From the NCBI GenBank assembly GCA_029339505.1, contig JAQISU010000114.1:2820001-2884000 (forward strand): a stretch of 64,000 bases of DNA, written 5' to 3'. Positions within the stretch are counted from its first letter, which is position 1, and each line of letters opens with the position of its first letter. Below, piece after piece: positions 46,101 through 55,020 of this stretch. This DNA is from Unio delphinus. Its lineage: Eukaryota; Mollusca; Bivalvia; Unionida; Unionidae. The translations under genes and the position numbers were made by a program. The notes beneath the pieces are model-generated. The model was not told the DNA's origin, searched no databases, and was given only the letters and a program-made list of their open reading frames with translations.

Positions 46101-46663
46101 CGTGAAAAGAAGATTCTCGTATTAAATGATATTGTGCTGGTTGATATCAATGTCGTTGAAGATGCATTGCGTGCTAATAAATCCCCATGGACGCTAGATT
46201 ATGCAGCAACAATACACTCTTCACAGGGATTGACTATATCGGATACAATTGTTTGGATGGTAGATAATCGCATAGAATGGTCGAATTTAGTCTATCTCGC
46301 AGTGTCTAGAGTACGAAAAATAAATCAACTTCGAAGAATTGTCTTCGATGATGAAATCATTGGTGGCGATGATGAAATCATTGGCGATGATAATGATATT
46401 ATTGATAAAAAAAACTCTCCGGTTACAAACAACAAGACAAAAAAAAACAACGAGAATTTGATATTGATGCTGAATTAATAATCACTTTGAAGCAACAACA
46501 AAATAATCACTGCGCAAGTTGCAATTGTATAATGCGTTGGCAGTATTCGGATAAGGATCCTCGCCAATTCACCGTTGACAGAAAAAATAACAATCTCGGT
46601 CATGTCAGAAATAATGTGATGTTGACTTGTCTTGAGTGCAATAGACGCAAGGGTGCTAGTTAA
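43188..46663 (+). CDS. B-family polymerase / SF1 helicase / HNH tail protein, element I
   Basis: Frame 0 gives 1096 residues (to 46478) and the -1 frame continues to 46663. Polymerase motif A is VDMIACYPGS (Asp411), the B region GRRIIGKFTQGG (about 563) and motif C ATDS (664-667, usually DTDS). I see no clear exonuclease motifs. The helicase part is SF1, Pif1/Dda-like: P-loop GCGGSGKTT (739), motif II WDEID (810), motif III GDHRQPPP (839), HSSQG (1010) and LVYLAVSRVR. The tail has CASCNC, FTVDR, LGHVRNN and CLECNRRKG, an HNH/endonuclease VII-like zinc fold, reached through an A-run in the -1 frame. It is the replication protein of the element. Protein priming, usual for Polinton polymerases, is assumed only. 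Confidence 0.85.
46409..46448 (+). promoter_or_regulatory. two candidate -1 frameshift sites before the HNH tail, element I
   Basis: A AAA AAC occurs in phase at 46409-46415 and again at 46442-46448. The -1 frame is open from 46409 to 46663, so a slip at either site gives the HNH tail. In element II only the second position is relevant, and it reads G AAA AAC. Confidence 0.55.
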
Positions 46664-46706
46664 GCCCATGCGGTGGTAATTGAGTATCCTCAGGTATCAC
46701 TTGTAA

Positions 46707-47609
46707 TTATTGTCTAGTAAAACCCCGTTGAGGGGCAGTTGAATCCAGTTTATAGATTGGAGGTCTACCCGTAGATCGTGTTATACTAGATATCTTGTGT
46801 GCAGTAACACTCCAAATAGGATCAGTAGCCCTTTTTGTGCCACCCTCAAGCTCTCCTGGTTCGTATAAGTACCTCACAATGACATTACTACCAAGAATTG
46901 GTTGGGAAACGCTAAAATCTTTTTGAATTTCCATTTCAGGTATTGACTTCTTTTTAATCGCATTGATAGGTTTCATGTTGATGGTTCTAGTAATCTCGTT
47001 ATTCAGTGCAGTAATCACAGCTGGTAACCTTTTAACCCATTCACGGGATCTTTTTTCTTGGATGAATTCTTTTGCGTATTGATATCCAAATAACCGTTCA
47101 GCAAGAGTCCGATTAAACCGTTCTACAATGGCCTGATCACGATGTAGCGCAGTATGTCCTCGTCTGATAGTGACTTTATGATTTTTCATTGTAGATAACA
47201 CTACACCCTGAAATTCTTTGCCGGGATCAATTTGTAATAGATTTGGCCAGTGCAGAGGGCCCCTTCGATAAATCCTTTCAAATGCAGAAGCTACTTCAGT
47301 GGCCGATTTTGTTTTTAACGGTTCTGCTTCTTTGTATCGACTTGCAATATCAACTACGGTTAATGCGTATTTGTAACCACGATCATGTAGCAAATATAAT
47401 ATCTCAGCCTGATGAACTTCATTGGGTCCGGTCACATCAAAATGCGAGAATTGAATTTGTTTAGGCGGTGGTAGATAAATTTGCCATAGTGCCTGTTTGG
47501 ATAACCAATGAGCCGCAGTGGTTTTTTTCACTTTTGCAGCGCTAGCGAGTTTATGGATTGCTGATTTACCCCTCCAGTATCCTCTTGGGGAATAATAAAT
47601 AGATTCCAT
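46707..47609 (-). CDS. retroviral-type (rve) integrase, element I
   Basis: 300 residues from the ATG at 47609 (MESIYYSPRGYW), preferred to 47630 by match with element II. The N-terminal helical zinc-like region includes WLSKQALWQIYLP. The catalytic triad is Asp58 (SHFDVTG), Asp128 (LLQIDPGKEF) and Glu163 (AIVERFNRT), with 34 residues between the last two. The C-terminal SH3/chromo-like part has PGELEGGTKRATDPIWSV and IYKLDS. This is the Polinton integrase that inserts the DNA. A nonsense codon (Gln to stop) at 46707-46709 removes about 15 residues; the original stop is at 46656-46658, where it overlaps the end of the HNH tail. The loss is at the far end, so activity may remain. Confidence 0.9.
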   Translation of the reverse strand: MESIYYSPRGYWRGKSAIHKLASAAKVKKTTAAHWLSKQALWQIYLPPPKQIQFSHFDVTGPNEVHQAEILYLLHDRGYKYALTVVDIASRYKEAEPLKTKSATEVASAFERIYRRGPLHWPNLLQIDPGKEFQGVVLSTMKNHKVTIRRGHTALHRDQAIVERFNRTLAERLFGYQYAKEFIQEKRSREWVKRLPAVITALNNEITRTINMKPINAIKKKSIPEMEIQKDFSVSQPILGSNVIVRYLYEPGELEGGTKRATDPIWSVTAHKISSITRSTGRPPIYKLDSTAPQRGFTRQ

Positions 47610-47616
47610 GTTGTTA

Positions 47617-48146
47617 TTAATTACCAGCACCTAACATCAATTTACTTTTCATAGCCGATTTTATCAAAAAGGAAGCCAATTTTTCCTTGAAAGATTTATC
47701 AGAAATAGCATTTAACGCATGAATTAATTTCACATCTGCTAGATGCCTGTGCTGCAGATTACTGCTTTTATAAGATACATCATGAAGGTGACAGGTCTTA
47801 TCAATAGCGTTTATTGGTTCCTCACCGGGTCGGGGCTGATTTTGATCATTGAGTCTGATATCAAGTCTTGTTCCCGGTCCACAGTAGCTATATCCTGGAA
47901 GGTGCTTTTCTCCAGGGTATTTTGCCCATGGGGTTCCAGGGAGTTTAGTTAGCTTGGCTGCGATATCACCTCCTCGTTTTTTTTTAAAGGTTCCTTGAGT
48001 TCCTTGGGTTTAGAAACAAATCTAAATTTCTTTGTACTACATTGTACGCATTTACCAGAAAGCGCTGATCGGTTATTTTTAGTTGTAATCGTCGTCAAGT
48101 CATCTGTGCCAGTACGTTTTTTACACTTCACACAATATAGATCCAT
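47617..48146 (-). CDS. zinc ribbon joined to phospholipase A2 by -1 frameshift, element I
   Basis: The ATG at 48146 starts the zinc ribbon (YCVKCKKRTG, then GKCVQCSTKKFRF), whose frame stops at 47949. The phospholipase A2 follows in the -1 frame to 47617, with calcium loop YCGPGT and catalytic DKTCHLHDVSY. That frame has no ATG before the active site; its first ATG is near the C-terminus. The heptamer A AAA AAC lies in phase at 47982-47976. The linker just before it differs from that of element II, yet the heptamer and the downstream bases are kept. The last codons end 8 bp before the integrase ATG on the same strand. Confidence 0.82.
47976..47982 (-). promoter_or_regulatory. candidate -1 frameshift site A AAA AAC, phospholipase, element I
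   Basis: In phase with the zinc-ribbon frame and at the same place as 32506-32512 in element II. It lies in a run of nine A, so polymerase slippage during transcription is an alternative. Confidence 0.7.
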
Positions 48147-48163
48147 GATTTATATATAACGGC
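48147..48163. promoter_or_regulatory. 17-bp divergent start region with TATA-like core, element I
   Basis: gatttatatataacggc between the two outward ATGs. The tatata core is close to symmetric, so it could serve both directions. Function is inferred from layout. Confidence 0.45.
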
Positions 48164-48829
48164 ATGAATATAATTGATTATTCAGCTACCCGACGACGGG
48201 AACCTATTAAACATCATGAAATGTTGCCGAATTCAATTAGAATGATTATAATCGGACCATCTGGAAGCGGAAAGACACTACTGCTACTTAATTTGATAAC
48301 GAGATGGATGAAATGGAACAAATTGTATTTAATAGCCCCGAGTGTAGACGATCAGCGATGCTATGAAGTGCTAAAGGATTTTAACGAGAAAGCAAAAGAA
48401 TTTCAAATCGATGAAGATTTTATTGAGTTTATTACTGATATAGAGGAAGCCCCGAGCATTGATGCTATTGATGGAAGTATTAACAATTTAGTGGTATACG
48501 ATGATATCATGTTAGACAATCAAAAAAATCCTGCTAGAATATTTTCCCGAGGCAGGCATAAAAACACTGATGTGATATATGTCACTCAACGATACACTCA
48601 GATACCAAAAGTGATCAGAGATAACTGCAATGTGTTGTGTGTATTTAACGGCGTTGATACTCATACGCTACGAAATATTCATCAGACCTGGTGCAGCGGT
48701 GATATGAATCATAATCAATTTAGAAATTTCTTTAGTCACGCTCAGTCAAAACCACACGGATTTGTGACAATAAATTTAGCAGACCCTAGGACACGATATC
48801 GTATCGGACTTGATAAAATATTCGGTTAA
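48164..48829 (+). CDS. packaging ATPase (A32/FtsK-like), element I
   Basis: 221 residues. The P-loop GPSGSGKT is at residues 31-38, KLYLIAPSVDDQ follows, Walker B-like VVYDDIML is near 110-116, and then comes GRHKNTDVIYVTQRYTQIPK. It is the genome-packaging motor of the double-jelly-roll virus lineage. Intact, and closely similar to the element II copy. The gene ends next to the terminal unit, and its last codons are part of the terminal inverted repeat. Confidence 0.92.
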   Translation: MNIIDYSATRRREPIKHHEMLPNSIRMIIIGPSGSGKTLLLLNLITRWMKWNKLYLIAPSVDDQRCYEVLKDFNEKAKEFQIDEDFIEFITDIEEAPSIDAIDGSINNLVVYDDIMLDNQKNPARIFSRGRHKNTDVIYVTQRYTQIPKVIRDNCNVLCVFNGVDTHTLRNIHQTWCSGDMNHNQFRNFFSHAQSKPHGFVTINLADPRTRYRIGLDKIFG

Positions 48830-49061
48830 AATCACCGTAAACCTAGAACTGAAAGTTCCAGCAGCAGAGAGGGTGAGTGACAACGACGTTGCGACATTTT
48901 ATGATTCATCAACGAAAACGCGAATGCGAATCCCATGTTTTCAGACAACAATCACTGTCATTTTTTTTCTAGTTATTTCGCGAGAAGGGTCTAGTGTTAT
49001 TTGGAGGGTATAATCAAAAATAAAAACAAAAAATGTTGTAGGATTCACCCTCTCTGCTGCT
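48782..49061. repeat. element I right terminal inverted repeat
   Basis: Inverted match to 33190-33419. The terminal unit 48860-49061 (202 bp) is bounded on both sides by the AGCAGCAGAGAGGGTGA word in inverse orientation. The repeat reaches into the ATPase 3' end. Confidence 0.93.
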
Positions 49062-49721
49062 TCAACTGAAGTAGCTTCTGCATTTGAAAGGATTTATCGA
49101 CGAGGCCCACTACGCTGGCCAAATCTATTGCAGGTTGATCCTGGCAAGGAATTTCAAGGCGCTGTTTTATCAGCGATGAAACATCATAATGTCACCATCA
49201 GACGAGGGCATACTGCGTTACATCGCGATCAGGCAATTGTAGAACGATTTAATCGGACTCTTGCTGAGCGGTTATTTGGATATCAATACGCGAAGGAGTT
49301 TATTCAGGATAAAAGATCCCGTGAATGGGTTAAGAGATTACCAGCTGTGATTACCGCGCTCAATAACGAGATTACTCGAACAATTAACATGAAACCTATC
49401 AACGCGATTAAAAAGAAGTCTATACCTAAAATGGAAATAGAAGGAATTTCGCAAAATGATTCTAGCGTTTCCCAACCAATTCTTGGTACTAATGTCACTG
49501 TTAGGTATTTATAAGAACCAGGAGAGCTGGAAGGTGGCACAAAAAGTGCTACTGATCCTATTTGGAGTGTTACTTCACACAAGATATCTACTATAACACG
49601 ATCAACTGGTAGACCTCCAATCTATAAACTGGATTCAACTGTCCCTCAGCGGGGTTTTACACGCGAACAACTCCAAGTGATTCCTGACGATACTCAATTA
49701 CCACCACAGGGTCTTAACTAG
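49062..49721 (+). pseudogene. integrase, 3' part, element II
   Basis: Continues the frame interrupted at 33189, starting from the duplicated TCAAC. It has the second catalytic Asp (LLQVDPGKEF) and the Glu (AIVERFNRT). A nonsense codon at 49512-49514 precedes EPGELEGG; the remaining C-terminal part is open to 49721. The lesion is independent of the insertion. Confidence 0.9.
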
Positions 49722-52700
49722 CGCCGTTGCGTCTATTACACTCAAGACAAGTCAACATCACATTCTTTCTGATATGACCGAGACTGCTATTCTTTCTGTC
49801 TACGGTAAATTGGCGAGGATCCTTATCTAAATACTGCCAACGCATTATACAATTGCAACTTGCGCAGTGATTATTCTGTTGTTGTTTCAGCGTAATTATT
49901 AATCCAGCATCAATGTCAAATTCTCGTTGTTTTTCTTGTCTTGTTGTTTGTAACCGGAGAGTTTTTTATCAATAATTTTAACATCAATATCATCCATTGT
50001 TGTGTCATTATCATCGAAAACAATTCTTCGAAGCTGATTTTTTTTTCGTATTCTGGATACTGCAAGATAGACTAAATTTGACCATTCGATGCGATTATCT
50101 ACCATCCAAACAATTGTATCCGATATAGTCAATCCCTGTGAAGAATGTATCGTCGCTGCGTATCCTAGCGTCCACGGGGATTTATTAGCACGCAATGCAT
50201 CTTCAACAACGCTGATATCAACCAGCACAATATCATTTAATACGAGAATTTGTTTTTCACGCTGTCCTGGAATATCAACTTCGATATTCTGTTTTCGTGT
50301 ATCCGAAGGCCTATAACAAAGAGGTACTGGAAGTGTTGCAAATTTTTCTTTATGCAATTCAAATAACTTCATCTGAAGTGCGTCTCTGACAATTTTTCTA
50401 CTTGCAATTATCAAATCGTTTGGTCTCCACGTTTCCCAAAAATCATTCATTGGAGTCTCTGAAATCACTTCACGCGCTATTTCACACTGGATTTTATCCG
50501 GTTGTAATCTAATTAGCGCTTTGAATTCTCGTAATCGTTTATCAAGTGATCTATAATCAGTGTTAATTTCTTCATAATAGTCTACAAAACCCTTTAGCCA
50601 TTCATGTGAGGATGCACCGACACATGGCGGTGGTTGGCCGTGATCCCCGCACATAACGACTTTTGTGTTTTTGTTTAACAACCACTCGAGAAATGTTTGT
50701 AATACATCTAATGACACTGTGCATATTTCATCCCAGATTATGATTTCAGGAATGAATTTATCACCCATTCGATCAGGAGTCCATTTGTCACCCTTCCATC
50801 GAAAGAAGCTATGATAAGTACAGGCATTTATCCCTCGTTGTTTCATCTCTCTGGCGAGTCTGTGAGTCGGTGTTAACACAATCATGTTTGTGAAATCCGT
50901 AGGATTTTTCCCACGGAATAATTCGATTGCACGAGTTGTCTTTCCTGACCCACCACAACCGTTTAAATAAACTGTCTTGTATATACAGATTGGATCAGAT
51001 ACCGGTGGTGCATTAGAAAATTCTGATTGAATTTCAATATGGTTACAACAAAGATATTTATCATCCATGGCAACGTCTGCGGATTCACAATACTCATGTA
51101 GTGTTTCCTTTTTAAATCGCCAACGTCCCCACGCTTCCTCGGGATCTGTGAATGCCGCTACAGCTGATTTGTATTTACTGTGTATATACATCGAATCAGT
51201 GGCTACTCTAACTGCGGTATTAGGAAATCTATTTATCATCGAAAATAGATTAATAGAAGCATAGGCTAGCATAGAACTTCTTAAGTGTGTGTACTGGGAA
51301 TTATATCCATCACAGAAGGTAACAACCGTACCTAATTTCTCACCATTGGATAGAAAAGCATCCTTACGGGATACAAGTTTTCCATGTTTTGTTAAATCCG
51401 CTACAATAAAATCGTATTCAGCGACGTCTATGATCAACCGCGAAGAGTATTTTGCATTGTCGTATCTTCCACCCTGGGTAAATTTACCGATTATTCTTCG
51501 TCCAAAATCTTTTGCTTGTTCTTTTTTAATTTCAAATACCTTCTTAGACAAATTCATGATTTCTTCCTCGCTGAGATCAGGAAACAGTTTTAGCTGTTCG
51601 CTAATTATTCTATCTAGATCGGGTTGTGGTAGCCAAACTTCTTTCTGAGCTCGATAGGATATAATCGCCTCACTGACAATTAACGATATTAGCATACCAC
51701 AATCGATCATATATCTCAATAACACTATTGGTATCCAGGCCTTTTCAGATAGGTGTCTACCAAGCCAAAGATAACTACACGGATGTAACCCTGTAGCTAA
51801 TTCGAATGATATCACACGAGCGAATCCAGTTAAATCAAAATCAGGCAATGGACCATTAACCGCAACACGAGTCATTTCATGCGTGGGGTGTCCAAATCGT
51901 TTAAAATACTCAGAGCATTCCCCATACCCGAGAAAACTTCCAGGATAACACGCGGATATATCAATTGAAATCATACCATCACGTGAGTATTTTGTATTCC
52001 ACAGTCCTCCATGACCAAATTCGACGCAACTCAATTTAACGTCCTCGAGAAAATCACTTCGTGTTGGACGCCATGAGTTTTTTTCTCTTGCAAAGTGAGC
52101 TACCACTGATGGAATAGTAAAACTATCCGTCAATAGTTTTTCATGGAAACTCTCCGGTGAAAAATCATTTGCAATTTTTCTCATTCTGTTATCTAACTCT
52201 TCAACGCGATATAATTCACCATTTGGTCTTACAAATTGATCGAATCCTATTTCGGGATCTTCATCACTTCTAAGTAACCACACTGACACAGGATCATCCT
52301 TACACAGCGTGTGAATAGCATCGAATAATTTCTCATTATAAAAAATATCCCCGACGAACTCCTTGGGGATATATTTCACGATTCGTTCTCGTGGAAATAT
52401 TGTTACTGCAGGTGTCCACGCGTGTTCGTTATGATCAATAATTTCAATTGGCGCTCCTCGCGATTGATATTTCGGTTCGTATAATACTTCTCCGGTTATT
52501 GTCGTTACTGATTTTGGGAATTTTAATGATGCTTCTAATTTAGCTATATCGGAAATCTTTGCACCGTGCTGTTTCACTGTCAATTCCCATTCGGTTATTT
52601 TCCTACGTCGCAGATCAGTTAGTTTATTTCCTCGGGATGCATTTGTGAAGTGTTCCATTACCCGTGTTGCTACACAATTCAACGTCGAAGATAGTTTCAT

Positions 52701-53700
52701 AGGAGCTAGTTTAGCAATATTGGGTTTATCATTTAGCGGGTATATTCCATAAACAACTGCTGTTACAGGATAAGATCTCTCGTAGTATGGTTTGTCGATT
52801 CCAGTTAGAATTCCTGGTTTTGGAATCTCTACTCAGTGTGATTGTTTTTTTATTCCTAAGGATTGGTTCAAATTTATCCCTGATAATCAATTTGCCTTCG
52901 ACTTCGATAATGAATTTTATTCTGAAAAAATACTTCTGTTGAGAATTGCTTGGCCCACCAAGGTGTGAAATTATCTCGGCTGCTTTTTCATCGTTCATAG
53001 TAGCATCGATGATGGGTACATTGACACCGACATCTTCGATGTTGTTGATAATTCGAAATGTCGACCAACAATGTGCTGCACCGTCTCGGTAGAATTCATT
53101 AAAACACTCTTCGATTTTATCCAGTATAGTTCTATCACCGATTAGACGTTTTGATGTATCAGAGTCTCTATCGAGATTAAAATTAGTATTTTTCCAGGGA
53201 TTAATTTTTAATAATCTCTTAAACTCTTTCATGTTGCCGTCCACTAGACGTTTTTTTGGTTTATCGTTTACTAGACGTTTTTTTGGTTTATCGAGATTAA
53301 ATCTAGGACTAATTTTTAATAATCTCTTAAACTCCTTCATGTTACCGTCCACTAGACGTTTTTTGGTTTATCGTTTACTAGACTTTTTTTGGTTTATCGT
53401 TACCGTTTACTAGACGTTTTTTTGGTTTATCGAGATTAAATCTAGGATTAATTTTTAATAATCTCTTAAACTCCTTCATGTTACCGTCCACTAGACGTTA
53501 TTTGGTTTATCGAGATTAAATCTAGGATTAATTTTTAATAATCTCTTAAACTCCTTCATGTTACCGTCCACTAGACGTTTTTTTGGTTTATCGAGATTAA
53601 ATCTAGGACTAATTTTTAATAATCTCTTAAACTCCCTATCAGGATTGAATTGAGCATTTTTCCAAGGCTTAATTTTCGATAATCTCTCAAACTTCTTCAT
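49714..53700 (-). pseudogene. B-family polymerase / SF1 helicase / HNH tail gene, element II
   Basis: Homolog of 43188-46663. From 52700 to 49899 the frame is intact, with polymerase motifs (IDISACYPGS, GRRIIGKFTQGG, ATDS), helicase motifs (GCGGSGKTT, WDEIC, GDHGQPPP, HSSQGLT, LAVSRIR) and then the HNH-like tail in the -1 frame to 49714. Compared with element I, one extra C near 52825 shifts the frame in the N-terminal part. The extreme N-terminus has been expanded by tandem repeats of about 80 bp (53206-53640) with further frame changes. The start ATG at 53700 is kept. A full-length product is not possible from this copy. Confidence 0.85.
53206..53640. repeat. tandem repeats of about 80 bp at the polymerase N-terminus, element II
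   Basis: Four to five partial units, each with minus-strand coding sense KRLVDGNMKEFKRLLKI then RFNLDKPK. Some units are shortened and out of frame. Element I has a single copy of this segment. Confidence 0.88.
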
Positions 53701-53724
53701 ACTATAATTAAAACAAGCATTTAA
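53701..53724. promoter_or_regulatory. 24-bp divergent start region, polymerase / Cys-rich protein, element II
   Basis: Differs from 43164-43187 at one position. ATG-to-ATG gap of the divergent pair. Confidence 0.5.
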
Positions 53725-54114
53725 ATGAAAGATTTATATATAATGAATCACTGCAAATGGCTCATGATTGGATCAACGACTCCGTGTAACAAATCATGCA
53801 GAAAGGAATTCTGTGGGTATCATATGCAAAGCTTTCGTCGTGGAAGCCTTGGTCCATTACCCTGCATACGATGTGGGGTTGGGGTCAGGGGGAAATCGCA
53901 GTTATGTCTGAGTTGTGGTGGTAAACGATATAGGGAATTGAAGCGTTATTATGACAAAAGAATAAAAAATGGACAATCAATCAGAAATTATGATCTTGAA
54001 AAAATCCTTGACTCTGACAACGTCAAGGATAAAGTCATAAGAACCCCCCAAGACTACATCGAAAGATTCTCCAAAGATGTAATCATTAGACCAAACAATG
54101 AATTAGACAAATAG
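53725..54114 (+). CDS. Cys-rich zinc-binding protein, element II
   Basis: 129 residues, closely similar to the element I protein at 42795-43163. It keeps all the Cys/His positions (CKWLMIGSTTPCNKSC, FCGYH, PCIRCG, LCLSCGGK) and the basic helix after them. The C-terminal tail differs slightly. Intact. Confidence 0.7.
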   Translation: MKDLYIMNHCKWLMIGSTTPCNKSCRKEFCGYHMQSFRRGSLGPLPCIRCGVGVRGKSQLCLSCGGKRYRELKRYYDKRIKNGQSIRNYDLEKILDSDNVKDKVIRTPQDYIERFSKDVIIRPNNELDK

Positions 54115-54127
54115 TATTAGTATACGA

Positions 54128-54619
54128 ATGAACCAAGAATTCAGACCACACCCTGTGATTACAAATTATGAAGCATCCAGGGATGGTACTGTCAGAAACT
54201 GTAGACTGAAGAAACCAGTTGGTGTTGTGACTAATCAAGGGTATTTGATGTTTGGTGCTGGAAAGAAAAAATATCACAATCATCGTTTCGTGTATGAATG
54301 TTTCCATGGATTAATCGAGGATGGTTTTGTTATTGATCATAAGGATTCTAATCCAAAGAATAATTCTTTATCAAATATAGAAGTTGTTACACAGAGTGAG
54401 AATTTGAAACGAGGAAAGACTGGTACTTGCTCAAAAAAAGCGAGACCCGTAAAATCTTTGAATACAACAACTAACGAAGAAAAAATATTTCAATCAATAT
54501 ATGAAGCCAGTGGGCACTTCGATATTTGTAGAGCCTCAGTACGATTTGTTGCAGAGGGGGTTTATCGATCTGCCATTTCAAAAAATCACGGACAGAAAAT
54601 TAAATTTAGTTATGTCTGA
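54128..54619 (+). CDS. HNH homing-type endonuclease, element II only
   Basis: 163 residues. The HNH core reads HNHRFVYECFHG, then FVIDHKDSNPKNNSLSNIEV and TQSENLKRGK. This is the HNH_3 type common in free-standing homing nucleases of phages and large DNA viruses. An N-terminal segment YEASRDGTVRN recalls NUMOD4, and the C-terminal segment IFQSIYEASGHFDICRASVR is NUMOD1-like, a helix-turn-helix DNA-binding module. It lies between the Cys-rich and small helical genes, where element I has only repeats. Its stop is close to the start of the next gene. It is distinct from the HNH tail of the polymerase. Confidence 0.85.
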   Translation: MNQEFRPHPVITNYEASRDGTVRNCRLKKPVGVVTNQGYLMFGAGKKKYHNHRFVYECFHGLIEDGFVIDHKDSNPKNNSLSNIEVVTQSENLKRGKTGTCSKKARPVKSLNTTTNEEKIFQSIYEASGHFDICRASVRFVAEGVYRSAISKNHGQKIKFSYV

Positions 54620-54663
54620 TGCGTCATATTTTTCATTTAGAAATATATAATTGTTATAGAATA

Positions 54664-55020
54664 ATGAATTCTCAAAAAATGAATAGCATTATTGATGAAA
54701 TTTCAAAATTGAAAAGTCAGGATATCAAACTATCAGATGGTTTAAATCCTGATCAAATCATGTCAGATTTTCAGGATATAGAATACGGAGTTAACACTAA
54801 CAAATATATGCTGCCCAAGAAATACGCGCTAATCAAGAGAATTCAGAATTCTATTCGAGACTCTCTTTCATTTTCCAGTGACGTAAGTGTGTTTGTTCCG
54901 TTATATACTATCGTTGAACGAATACGAAAAGAATTAGGTAACGAATACGAATTGAAAAGGGATGTCAATTCTAAAGTTAGAAACCTACGAGCGTTAATTC
55001 AAGAAAATGAACAATTTTGA
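54664..55020 (+). CDS. small helical protein, unknown, element II
   Basis: 118 residues from the ATG at 54664, matching the start of the element I protein; an upstream ATG at 54619 is in frame. It has the same conserved core (KLSDGLNPDQIMSDFQDIEY, KYMLPKKYALIK). Intact, function unknown. Confidence 0.65.
   Translation: MNSQKMNSIIDEISKLKSQDIKLSDGLNPDQIMSDFQDIEYGVNTNKYMLPKKYALIKRIQNSIRDSLSFSSDVSVFVPLYTIVERIRKELGNEYELKRDVNSKVRNLRALIQENEQF

Larger units (their letters stand above)
33190..49061. mobile_element. element I: near-intact 15.87-kb Polinton-like element nested in element II
   Basis: Ends are AGCAGCAGAGAGGGTGA (33190) and its complement (ending 49061), flanked by a perfect 5-bp target duplication TCAAC (33185-33189 and 49062-49066). 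Removing the element and one TCAAC restores continuity of the element II integrase frame. It encodes 14 genes: a structural and accessory block on minus (33446-43163), then polymerase-helicase-HNH (+), integrase (-), zinc ribbon/phospholipase (-) and ATPase (+). Only one clear lesion is seen, a late nonsense codon in the integrase. Low decay plus a perfect target duplication suggest a fairly recent insertion, carried out by a supplied or own integrase. Confidence 0.95.

Noticed and set aside
46442..46448. HNH tail frame break as simple sequencing error
   Set aside because: Not fully excluded, but the same frame relation occurs in element II with different A-run lengths, so error alone is a weak explanation; kept as a finding with this caveat.
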